Shown here piece by piece: positions 1 to 5,895 of a stretch of 5,906 nucleotides of DNA; positions within the stretch are counted from its first letter, which is position 1; each line of letters begins with the position of its first letter. The stretch comes from Rhodospirillales bacterium (GTDB lineage: Bacteria; Pseudomonadota; Alphaproteobacteria; Acetobacterales; Acetobacteraceae). The stretch is from positions 1 through 5,906 of the forward strand of contig JAATGE010000428.1 in assembly GCA_015654825.1 (NCBI GenBank). The letters run 5' to 3'. A program made the translations under genes and the position numbers. The notes beneath the pieces are model-generated. The model searched no databases. It worked only from the letters and a program-made list of their open reading frames with translations, and had not been told where the DNA came from.

Positions 1-75
1 CGCGGCCACCTCACACGCCCGCAGGGGGTTCAGCGGTGGAATCTTGCGGCCAGGGCGCACCTTGGAGTCGCTCAT
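1..75 (-). CDS. LysR-family transcriptional regulator, N-terminus only (runs off the left edge)
   Basis: Reading leftward from an ATG at 75-73, 25 codons stay open to the window edge. The peptide begins MSDSKVRPGRK and continues IPPLNPLRACEVAA. The motif (I/L)PPLN-LRAFE-AA opens the winged helix-turn-helix of GcvA-like LysR regulators, so this is the first part of the DNA-binding domain; the rest lies outside the window. A GGAGG (complement of 80-84) sits only 4 bases before the ATG, which is short but usable. The gene is divergent from the five-gene operon starting at 280, the usual arrangement in which a LysR protein controls its neighbour and itself. A Cys stands where most relatives have Phe in the LRAFE motif. 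The family call rests on a short stretch, and no inducer can be inferred. Confidence 0.8.
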   Translation of the reverse strand, partial: MSDSKVRPGRKIPPLNPLRACEVAA

Positions 76-79
76 GCTG

Positions 80-84
80 CCTCC
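80..84 (-). promoter_or_regulatory. Ribosome binding site of the LysR gene
   Basis: The plus-strand CCTCC reads GGAGG on the minus strand. It lies 4 bases before the proposed ATG at 75-73. Another ATG just upstream (complement of 85-87) is followed at once by an in-frame TGA, so it is not the start. Confidence 0.6.
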
Positions 85-112
85 ATGACAGTCTGTTGGG
101 ACATTTTTCCTC

Positions 113-135
113 GGCAGTGAGCTTAGCTCATAGCC
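113..135. promoter_or_regulatory. Candidate LysR operator, perfect T-N11-A dyad
   Basis: Positions 118-130 read TGAGCTTAGCTCA, two perfect 6-base inverted arms around one central T. It begins with T and ends with A separated by 11 bases, the T-N11-A form of LysR recognition sites. Symmetry resumes after a two-base break on each side, with GGC at 113-115 and GCC at 133-135. The dyad lies 43 bases from the regulator's start codon and 150 bases before the SDR start, and it overlaps the proposed -10 box of the regulator promoter. Binding by the adjacent LysR protein is inference. Confidence 0.6.
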
Positions 136-148
136 CCAAGTCGGTCAA
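120..148 (-). promoter_or_regulatory. Probable sigma-70-type promoter of the LysR gene
   Basis: On the minus strand TTGACC (complement of 143-148) matches five of six bases of the -35 consensus. After exactly 17 bases comes TAAGCT (complement of 120-125) as a weak -10 box with three of six matches. Transcription would start near 113, leaving a leader of about 38 bases. The -10 box lies inside the 118-130 dyad, so a regulator bound there would block its own promoter, as is common for LysR proteins. Confidence 0.4.
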
Positions 149-178
149 ATAGTTTGGAACGCATCCCGCATTGCAGCA

Positions 179-197
179 CATGGCGGCCATGATGGCC
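179..197. promoter_or_regulatory. Two overlapping perfect dyads upstream of the operon
   Basis: CATGGCGGCCATG (179-191) and GGCCATGATGGCC (185-197) are each perfect 13-base inverted repeats around a central G, and they share 7 bases. Neither fits T-N11-A. They lie between the LysR-type dyad and the AT-rich -10 candidate at 213-220, where an activator's second contact site or another regulator could sit. The role is inferred; GC-rich DNA produces some such dyads by chance. Confidence 0.3.
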
Positions 198-212
198 TGT
201 CATGCCGGCGCA

Positions 213-220
213 TATATTAT
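213..220 (+). promoter_or_regulatory. Candidate -10 region of the operon promoter
   Basis: TATATTAT is the most AT-rich stretch just upstream of the operon and resembles a -10 box. No good -35 box lies 16-18 bases before it, which is usual for promoters needing a LysR activator. Transcription would start near 226, giving a leader of roughly 54 bases before the ATG at 280. This is weak evidence on its own. Confidence 0.3.
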
Positions 221-264
221 CGGTTGCCGTGGGCGGTGCGCTGCCTGATCAGTCGGGCAGCGAC

Positions 265-269
265 GGAGG
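265..269 (+). promoter_or_regulatory. Ribosome binding site that fixes the SDR start
   Basis: GGAGG is placed 10 bases before the ATG at 280. It favours that start over the in-frame ATG at 202, which would add 26 residues without family resemblance and would place the promoter-like AT-rich segment inside the gene. Confidence 0.75.
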
Positions 270-279
270 CAGTTTCGGC

Positions 280-1035
280 ATGAAGCGCCTTGAGGGCCGG
301 GTAGCCATCGTGACCGGCGGAGGCAACGGTATTGGCCGCGGGTGCGCCATGAGGTTCGCTGAGGAGGGCGCCACGGTCGCCCTCATGGACCGCGAGGCGG
401 ATGCGCTGCAAGCCACCGGCGCGGCAATTGCGGCGCGGGGCGGCAAGGTTGTGACCGAGGCTGGCGATTGCACGAATGCGGGTGCGGCGGCGGATTTCAT
501 CGCCCGCGTGGCGCGGGATTGCGGCAGGATCGACATCCTGCTCAACAATGTCGGCCAGAGCGCCCGCGAGCAGAAAAGCAGTTTTCTCGATTCCGACGAG
601 TCCGTCTGGCGCTTTGTCATCGAGCTGAACCTGTTCACGACCATGCGGTTCAGCCGCCTTGCCGCGCCGCACATGGTGGCGCAGGGCTCCGGCAGGATCA
701 TTAACATGTCGTCCGAATCCGCACTGATCGCGCCCGTCGGCAGCCACGATTACGCCGCCGCGAAAGCCGGTATTCTCGGCTTTACCCGCGCAATCGCCCG
801 CGAACTCGCGCCGCACGGCGTTACGGTCAATGCGCTATGCCCGGGGCCCGTGAAAACGCGCGCGCTGGACCGGCCCGATGACGCGGTGCTTGCGCAGGCG
901 ATAGCAAGCATACCGGTCGGGTTCATCGGCGATGTCGCCGACATCGCTGCCATGGCGGCCCTGCTCGCCAGCGAGGAAGGCCGTTTCATTACCGGGCAAT
1001 CGATACTCGTGAACGGCGGCCGCTGGTGGCTTTAA
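280..1035 (+). CDS. SDR-family NAD(P)-dependent oxidoreductase (classical short-chain dehydrogenase)
   Basis: A 251-residue classical SDR of normal length, a soluble Rossmann-fold enzyme that usually oxidises a secondary alcohol or reduces a ketone. Visible motifs are the cofactor loop TGGGNGIG (12-19), Asp37 at the end of the second strand (favours NAD over NADP), NNVG (89-92), Asn117, Ser145, the Tyr158-x3-Lys162 pair, the CPGPVKT stretch (187-193) and a C-terminal ITGQSILVNGG segment. The catalytic tetrad Asn-Ser-Tyr-Lys is complete. The start at 280 is chosen for its GGAGG and because MKRLEGRVAIVTGG is a typical SDR beginning. It is the first gene of the operon, 37 bases before the ligase beta gene. 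Sequence alone does not give the substrate; an oxidation before or after CoA activation is inferred. It could instead be an acyl-carrier or sugar-type reductase. Confidence 0.93.
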   Translation: MKRLEGRVAIVTGGGNGIGRGCAMRFAEEGATVALMDREADALQATGAAIAARGGKVVTEAGDCTNAGAAADFIARVARDCGRIDILLNNVGQSAREQKSSFLDSDESVWRFVIELNLFTTMRFSRLAAPHMVAQGSGRIINMSSESALIAPVGSHDYAAAKAGILGFTRAIARELAPHGVTVNALCPGPVKTRALDRPDDAVLAQAIASIPVGFIGDVADIAAMAALLASEEGRFITGQSILVNGGRWWL

Positions 1036-1072
1036 TGCTGAGCTCATTCCGGGTTTGCAGGCAATTTCGCTG

Positions 1073-2230
1073 ATGATGCTGCTGGAACATGATGCAAAGG
1101 AGTTGCTTTCCAGGCTCGGCCTGCCGATCCCGCGCGGCATTCTCGTCACCGGCGCGGCGCAGGCGCTCGCCGTACCGGTGCCGTGCGTCGTCAAGGCCCA
1201 GGTGCCGGTGGGGGGGCGCGGCCTGGCCGGCGGCATTTCGATAGCGAGATCGGCGGCCGAACGCGACGCCGCACTGCACAATATTCTCGGTATGGCGATC
1301 AAGGGTCACACGGTCAACGCCGTGCGGATCGAGCAACCGGTCGAATTCATTGCCGAAACCTATATCAGTTTTTCCGTCGATGCCGGTGCCGCCAACATCC
1401 GCGTGCTGATGTCCGCTGAAGGCGGCGTCGATATCGAAGACGAGGCGCGGCGCGCGCAGCTATTCTCCGCCGCCGCCGATCCTGACCTGGACAGCGTATG
1501 CGCAACGGTCCGCGACCTTGCGTCCCGCCTTCCGGCGGAAATTCGCGCCGCCGTGGCGGGCGCGGGCCAGGCGCTGGCGCAGGCGTTCTTCCACTACGAG
1601 GCGGTTCTGCTCGAAATCAACCCGCTATTTATCTGCGCAGACGGCAACTGGGTCGTCGGCGATGCAAAATTCGTGGCGGACGACAATGCGTTCGAGCGTC
1701 GGGCGGATGTGCGTGGGCAGGTCGAAGCGCGCCCGACGCTGTACCCGCAAATGGCATTGAAGCTTAATCAGGGCTATGATTTTGTTCGCCTCGATCCGCT
1801 CGGCGATATCGGGCTGGTCACCACGGGCGCCGGGCTCAGCATGCAGCTCGTCGATGAACTGGTAAAGCGCGGTCACAGTCCATTCGACTTTTGCGATATC
1901 CGGACGGGTGAGTTCCGTGGCCGCCCCGACCGCCTGATCCAGGTGCTGCGATGGATCGCGGAGGGCCCCCGCATTCGCGCGGTTCTAGTGAATTTTTTCG
2001 CCGGCCTGACCGACCTTGGCGAAATCGCCGGTCTGCTGCTGCAAGCCCTGCAAGCCGTGCCGGAAATCAGGGTGCCGGTCACGGCACGGCTTATCGGCAA
2101 CAATCTCGACGAAGCGGTGCGCGTGGTCGGCCGCGCCGGCAACCCCATCGCCATCGAAACCGATCTCGAGCGCGCCATCGACATGGCCATCGCCAGCATG
2201 GCCGCGATCGCGGTGGAACCAGGCCGGTGA
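1073..2230 (+). CDS. ADP-forming acyl-CoA ligase, beta subunit (succinyl-CoA synthetase-like, ATP-grasp)
   Basis: About 385 residues, the usual SucC length. With its partner it joins a carboxylate to CoA using ATP through a phosphohistidine. The N-terminal ATP-grasp domain shows VVKAQV with Lys41, GGRG (47-50), Glu87 and Glu95 for nucleotide binding, and SAEGGVDIE near 114-122. EINPL (181-185) supplies Glu181, which matches the glutamate facing the phosphohistidine, and Asn183; Asn183 and Asp197 match the Mg ligands. The C-terminal ligase domain begins near 240. Unusual: the canonical VNGAGL is VTTGAGL, FLDVGGG is FCDIRTGE, and FGGIVRCD is FAGLTDLG. These replacements suggest a substrate other than succinate. 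I chose ATG 1073 because MMLLEHDAKELL aligns with the family start; ATG 1076 is equally possible, TTG 1055 less so. The only Shine-Dalgarno-like element is a weak GCAGG at 1057-1061. Confidence 0.92.
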   Translation: MMLLEHDAKELLSRLGLPIPRGILVTGAAQALAVPVPCVVKAQVPVGGRGLAGGISIARSAAERDAALHNILGMAIKGHTVNAVRIEQPVEFIAETYISFSVDAGAANIRVLMSAEGGVDIEDEARRAQLFSAAADPDLDSVCATVRDLASRLPAEIRAAVAGAGQALAQAFFHYEAVLLEINPLFICADGNWVVGDAKFVADDNAFERRADVRGQVEARPTLYPQMALKLNQGYDFVRLDPLGDIGLVTTGAGLSMQLVDELVKRGHSPFDFCDIRTGEFRGRPDRLIQVLRWIAEGPRIRAVLVNFFAGLTDLGEIAGLLLQALQAVPEIRVPVTARLIGNNLDEAVRVVGRAGNPIAIETDLERAIDMAIASMAAIAVEPGR

Positions 2231-3129
2231 GCGCTTTCGTAACACCGGACGTGCCTGTGCTCGTCCACGGCATCACCGGCCGGATCGGCCGGCGGCACAC
2301 GCGCAACATGCTGGAGTACGGCACCAATATCGTCGCCGGCGTTGCCGCTCGCGAGGACCGGGTAGAAGGCGTTCCGGTGTTTCGCTCCACCGCGGAAGCC
2401 GTCCGCGCGACCGGCGCGCGCGCCGCGGTGGCGATCGTGCCGGCATTGTCCGTACTGGAAACGATCATCGATTCGATCGATGCGGGCTTGCAGCTCATAG
2501 TGACAGTCGCCGAGGGTGTTCCGGTGCATGACGCGTTGCGTGCCAGGCAGGCGCTGCGTCATTCCGCCACGCGCTGGATCGGCGCCTCCACGCCGGGTCT
2601 GGTGTTTCCCGGCAAGTCAAAACTTGGCTTCCTGCCGAGTGTGTCGATCGCCCCGGGCGATCTCGGTGTCATGGCCAAGAGCGGAACTCTGTCATACGAG
2701 GTTTGCCATCGCCTGGTGCGGGCTGGGCTCGGCCAGAGCCTCTGGATCGGGGTCGGCGGAGACGCCGTCAAGGGCACCCGATTTGCGGACATGCTGCCTT
2801 ATTTCGCCACCGATCCGGCCACCCGCGCTTTGGTCGTTTTGGGCGAAATCGGCGGCAACGAGGAGGAGGAGCTGGCGACGGCCCTGCAGGCGACATCGTT
2901 CGCCAAGCCGGTCTATGCCCTGATCGCCGGCTCCGCCGCGCGCGAGGGCGTCACCATGGGCCATGCCGGCGCGCTGATCCATGGCAATACCGGAACGGTT
3001 GCCAGCAAGAGCGCGGCGCTTCAGGCGGCCGGCGCGGAGGTGTTCACACGTATCGATGACCTGGTACGCGCGGTTGCCGCAGGGGCAGGCGCCTTCCGCC
3101 CAAGTCAAAATCCGCCGGTTGCGGCTTGA
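2227..3129 (+). CDS. ADP-forming acyl-CoA ligase, alpha subunit (succinyl-CoA synthetase-like)
   Basis: A 300-residue partner of the preceding gene, close to SucD length (about 290). The GTG start overlaps the beta stop codon in GTGA, so translation is probably coupled and the subunits made in equal amounts. The N-terminal CoA-binding Rossmann domain has GITGRIG (15-21) and AEGVP (95-99). The ligase domain has KSGTLSYE with Tyr157, GEIGG (206-210) with Glu207, and MGHAGA with His246, the predicted phosphohistidine. Oddities: the canonical PNCPG is ASTPG (120-124), the TGSQ of the CoA loop is TGRI, and the PGKGG segment after the second strand is shortened and replaced by AAREDR, losing a lysine near CoA. 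The catalytic parts are intact, so the enzyme is probably active, but on an acid I cannot name. A malate-CoA ligase-type relative is one alternative. Confidence 0.94.
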   Translation: MSAFVTPDVPVLVHGITGRIGRRHTRNMLEYGTNIVAGVAAREDRVEGVPVFRSTAEAVRATGARAAVAIVPALSVLETIIDSIDAGLQLIVTVAEGVPVHDALRARQALRHSATRWIGASTPGLVFPGKSKLGFLPSVSIAPGDLGVMAKSGTLSYEVCHRLVRAGLGQSLWIGVGGDAVKGTRFADMLPYFATDPATRALVVLGEIGGNEEEELATALQATSFAKPVYALIAGSAAREGVTMGHAGALIHGNTGTVASKSAALQAAGAEVFTRIDDLVRAVAAGAGAFRPSQNPPVAA

Positions 3130-3155
3130 CCGTCGCAAACTTGGCCCACATTCGC

Positions 3156-3159
3156 GGAG
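3156..3159 (+). promoter_or_regulatory. Ribosome binding site that fixes the aldehyde dehydrogenase start
   Basis: GGAG lies 8 bases before the ATG at 3168. The reading frame is open back to a TTG at 3126 that overlaps the alpha-subunit stop, but that codon has no such element and the extra 14 residues match nothing in the family. Confidence 0.65.
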
Positions 3160-3167
3160 CTAACTCG

Positions 3168-4676
3168 ATGGACCAGCAGCCCCCACCAGCCACCACCCAC
3201 GCCGTGCAGCCGATCGGCGCGGCGGCTGCGTCCTTCCTCGCCGCGGGGCCAAAAAAGCTTCTGATCGACGGCGCGTGGTGCGCGGCACGTTCCGGAAAAC
3301 TGTTCGAAACCTACAATCCGGCGTCCGGCGCCGTGCTCGGCGAGGCTGCCTCCGGCGACAAGGCTGATGTCGATGCGGCGGTGGCGGCGGCACGAAAGGC
3401 ATTTGATGATCCCGCCTGGTCCGGCATGTCTCCGCACGCGCGCACGCGCCTGCTGCTGCGCATCGCCGATCGGGTCGAAGCAAATCTGGAAGAACTGGCC
3501 CAGATCGAATCGCTGAACAACGGAACGCCGCTGTCACTCGCCAGGCTGATGATCGCGGGCGTTGCCGAAACGTTCATCTACTACGCCGGCTGGTCGACGA
3601 AAATCTATGGCGAGACTAATCCTGGCACGCCGGATCTGCTGAATTATACGTTGCGACAGCCGGTTGGTGTGTGCGGGCACATCATACCGTGGAACGGCCC
3701 GCTCACCAGTGCCGCCTGGAAGATCGCGCCGGCCTTGGCCATGGGCAACACGGTAATTCTGAAGCCCGCGGAACAGACCCCGCTCAGCGCCGTGCGGTTC
3801 GCCGAACTGCTGATCGAGGCCGGCGTGCCGGACGGTGTCTTCAATCTGATCACCGGCTATGGCGAAACCGCGGGTGCCGCGATCGCGGGCCACCCCGGGA
3901 TCGACAAGGTCGGTTTTACCGGTTCCACCGAGGTGGGCAAAAAGATCCTGATCGCATCGGCAGGAAACCTTAAGCGTGTCACGCTGGAACTGGGTGGAAA
4001 ATCTCCGAACATCATTTATCCGGACGCTGATCTCGATGCGGCCGCGGCCGCCACGCTGATGGGGTTCTGCTTCCTGTCCGGGCAGATTTGCGTCGCCGCA
4101 TCGCGTGTCCTGGTACACCGCAGCGTGCACGATGAGTTCGCGCACAAGCTGGCGGAGTTGACGAAAACCCTGGTCATCGGCGATCCGTTCGACCCTGCGA
4201 CCACAATGGGCCCGCTGGCATCGCGCGAGCAATTCGAGCGTGTAAAATCCTATTTCCACATCGGCCGCGCGGACGGCGCACGGGTGGTGACGGGGGGCGC
4301 TGCCATCGAACGCGCCGGGTACTTCGTGCAGCCGACGGTCTTCGGCGATGTCGATAACGCCATGCGTATAGCGCGCGAGGAAGTGTTCGGTCCCGTTACG
4401 ACGCTGATCGCTTTCGATACTGAAGAACAGGCGCTGCGCATCGCAAACGACACCGATTATGGCCTAGCCGGCGCGGTATGGACCCGCGACCTCGCCACCG
4501 CGCATCGCAACGCGCGGTTACTGAACGCTGGCACGGTGTGGATCAACACCTACGCTCACACGGACCTGATCTCACCCTTTGGCGGTCTGAAGCAATCCGG
4601 TATCGGGCGTGAACTCGGCCGGCACGCGTTGGATGCCTATACCGAGGTAAAATCCGTGTTCGCCAAACTGGGCTGA
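3168..4676 (+). CDS. NAD(P)+-dependent aldehyde dehydrogenase
   Basis: A 502-residue member of the ALDH superfamily, full length, oxidising an aldehyde to a carboxylate in the cytoplasm. Landmarks are the oxyanion-hole Asn176 in PWNGP, Lys199 in KPAEQTP (cofactor), FTGSTEVG (250-257), general base Glu274 in LELGGKSPN, nucleophile Cys308 in GQICVAASR, and Glu405 and Phe407 in EEVFGPV. A C-terminal PFGGLKQSGIGRELG segment (470-484) completes the fold. The first 30 residues or so before LLIDGAW are a poorly conserved, Ala- and Pro-rich leader. It resembles the betaine/phenylacetaldehyde type of hydrolytic ALDH rather than the CoA-acylating type. That fits its place beside a separate CoA ligase, which would use the free acid it releases. 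It starts 38 bases after the alpha subunit. The aldehyde itself is unknown. Confidence 0.96.
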   Translation: MDQQPPPATTHAVQPIGAAAASFLAAGPKKLLIDGAWCAARSGKLFETYNPASGAVLGEAASGDKADVDAAVAAARKAFDDPAWSGMSPHARTRLLLRIADRVEANLEELAQIESLNNGTPLSLARLMIAGVAETFIYYAGWSTKIYGETNPGTPDLLNYTLRQPVGVCGHIIPWNGPLTSAAWKIAPALAMGNTVILKPAEQTPLSAVRFAELLIEAGVPDGVFNLITGYGETAGAAIAGHPGIDKVGFTGSTEVGKKILIASAGNLKRVTLELGGKSPNIIYPDADLDAAAAATLMGFCFLSGQICVAASRVLVHRSVHDEFAHKLAELTKTLVIGDPFDPATTMGPLASREQFERVKSYFHIGRADGARVVTGGAAIERAGYFVQPTVFGDVDNAMRIAREEVFGPVTTLIAFDTEEQALRIANDTDYGLAGAVWTRDLATAHRNARLLNAGTVWINTYAHTDLISPFGGLKQSGIGRELGRHALDAYTEVKSVFAKLG

Positions 4677-4693
4677 ACGCACCACAGGGACGC

Positions 4694-4708
4694 GGCGCAT
4701 CTGGCGCC
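4694..4708 (+). other. Small hairpin in the gap before the alcohol dehydrogenase gene
   Basis: GGCGC (4694-4698) and GCGCC (4704-4708) can pair around a 5-base loop, ATCTG. The stem has only five G-C pairs, no run of T follows, and the ribosome binding site lies 10 bases downstream. It is not a terminator by its form. It might mark an mRNA processing or stability point, or be chance in GC-rich DNA. Confidence 0.25.
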
Positions 4709-4718
4709 CACGCGCGTC

Positions 4719-4724
4719 GGAGGA
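4719..4724 (+). promoter_or_regulatory. Strong ribosome binding site of the alcohol dehydrogenase gene
   Basis: GGAGGA lies 9 bases before the ATG at 4734. It is among the strongest Shine-Dalgarno sequences in the window and suggests independent, efficient translation of the last gene. Confidence 0.75.
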
Positions 4725-4733
4725 AAAGATCCC

Positions 4734-5777
4734 ATGGCCGAAACGATGCGAGCCTATCGACTGCTCAAGGCCGGTACGATGCCGGAAGTAGTCGAAGTGC
4801 CGATCCCGCAGCCGGGGCCCGGGCAGATCCGCCTGCGCACCGCCGGCGCCGGTCTTTGCCACAGCGACCTGCTGGTTATCCATGCCGATCCGCCGATCTT
4901 CCCCGTTCCGTCCACGCTGGGCCATGAGGCGACGGGGTGGATCGATGCGGTCGGTTCCGGGGTTGAGGGATTTGCCGCCGGCGAGGCCTACGGCGTTTAT
5001 TTCCCGTGGGGTTGCGGACGCTGCCAGCCCTGCGCTTGCGGCAACGAAAATGTCTGCCACAAATCCGCGCAGGTAGCCGGTTTCGCCATGGGCCGCGATG
5101 GCGGCATGGCCGAGTATCTCCTGGTCGATGACGCCCGTCACCTCGTGCCGCTCGGCCAGCTCGATCCCATCGCCGCGGCGCCGCTGATGTGCGCGGGAAT
5201 CACCACCTACCACGCCATCGCGCACTCGCTTCCGCTGTTGCAGGCAGGATCGACCGCCGTGCTGATCGGCATCGGTGGATTGGGACATCTGGCAATTCAG
5301 CTGATCAAGGCACTCTCGCCCGCGCGGGTGATCGCTATCGATACGCAGGCGGAAAAACGTGAGCAGGCACTCGCCCTTGGCGCCGAACACGCCCTGGCGC
5401 CAGGCGAGGATACCGTGGCGCGCGTGCGCGAACTCACCGGCGGGCTCGGCGCGCGCCTGGTGCTCGATCTGGTGGGCAACGATTCCACCCTCGCTCTGAG
5501 CGGAAGCATTCTGGCACAGGGCGGGTCGCTGAAAATCGTCGGCGTCGGCGGCGGAACTTTTCCGTTGCGCTTCCATGAAATGCCGCGCGACGCCAGCGTC
5601 TCGGTCCCCTACGCCGGCAGCATCGGCGATCTGCGTTCCGTGGTGAAACTTGCAGAAGCCGGCCTGATCCATCCGGAGGTGGTGCATATCGGTTTTGACG
5701 CGCTGGAAGAAACCTACGCGCTCATGTCCGCCGGCCGCCTGCGCGGCCGCGCCGTGCTGGTACCCTGGCGGAACTAA
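4734..5777 (+). CDS. Zinc-dependent, NAD-type alcohol dehydrogenase (medium-chain family)
   Basis: A 347-residue medium-chain dehydrogenase that interconverts an alcohol and its aldehyde or ketone. The catalytic zinc ligands are Cys42 in GLCHSD, His64 in GHEATG and Cys153 in PLMCAG. The structural zinc site is complete: Cys94, Cys97, Cys100 and Cys108 in the pattern C-x2-C-x2-C-x7-C. The Rossmann motif is GIGGLG (179-184), and Asp203 at the end of the next strand favours NAD. The overall pattern, including YFPWGCGRC, ARHLVPLGQLDP and a C-terminal RGRAVLVPW, recalls Rhodococcus ADH-A, which as I remember it has Asp at the third zinc position where this protein has Cys. It closes the operon, 57 bases after the aldehyde dehydrogenase, and most likely performs the first oxidation of the pathway. 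Its alcohol substrate is not evident. Confidence 0.95.
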   Translation: MAETMRAYRLLKAGTMPEVVEVPIPQPGPGQIRLRTAGAGLCHSDLLVIHADPPIFPVPSTLGHEATGWIDAVGSGVEGFAAGEAYGVYFPWGCGRCQPCACGNENVCHKSAQVAGFAMGRDGGMAEYLLVDDARHLVPLGQLDPIAAAPLMCAGITTYHAIAHSLPLLQAGSTAVLIGIGGLGHLAIQLIKALSPARVIAIDTQAEKREQALALGAEHALAPGEDTVARVRELTGGLGARLVLDLVGNDSTLALSGSILAQGGSLKIVGVGGGTFPLRFHEMPRDASVSVPYAGSIGDLRSVVKLAEAGLIHPEVVHIGFDALEETYALMSAGRLRGRAVLVPWRN

Positions 5778-5852
5778 TACCGACGGCCTTAAGTGCTAAG
5801 CTGTGATACCCACCGGCACACATGCGAGAAGGCCAGGGCTCTGAGTTTGTGA

Positions 5853-5895
5853 TTTTTTGCCAGTCCGTCTTCAGCTGTGGGCAACCGGCAAAAAA
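5853..5895. repeat. Inverted repeat downstream of the operon
   Basis: TTTTTTGCC (5853-5861) and GGCAAAAAA (5887-5895) are perfect 9-base inverted arms around a 25-base loop. In RNA the T tract is on the 5' arm and the A tract on the 3' arm for either strand, the reverse of an intrinsic terminator. The rest of 5778-5906 contains no gene I can support and no clear terminator. A short T run (5901-5905) follows a GC-rich pentamer at the edge, so a terminator may continue beyond the window. Confidence 0.4.

Noticed and set aside
202..279. In-frame extension of the SDR to an ATG at 202 (26 more residues)
   Set aside because: The added residues do not resemble an SDR N-terminus, the extension runs through the AT-rich promoter-like stretch, and GGAGG serves the ATG at 280.
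1873..2562. Long open frames opposite the ligase genes, and similar ones opposite the SDR, ALDH and ADH genes
   Set aside because: They mirror high-GC coding sequence on the other strand, are rich in Arg, Ala and Pro, and show no family motifs or ribosome binding sites.
1073..3129. Reading the pair as the housekeeping sucCD genes
   Set aside because: Key substrate and CoA positions differ in both subunits, and the neighbours are alcohol and aldehyde dehydrogenases with a LysR gene rather than TCA-cycle genes.
5792..5804. Second copy of the operator core (GCTAAGC) after the last gene
   Set aside because: Only the seven central bases are symmetrical; the outer positions give A-N11-T and not T-N11-A, so it is probably chance.
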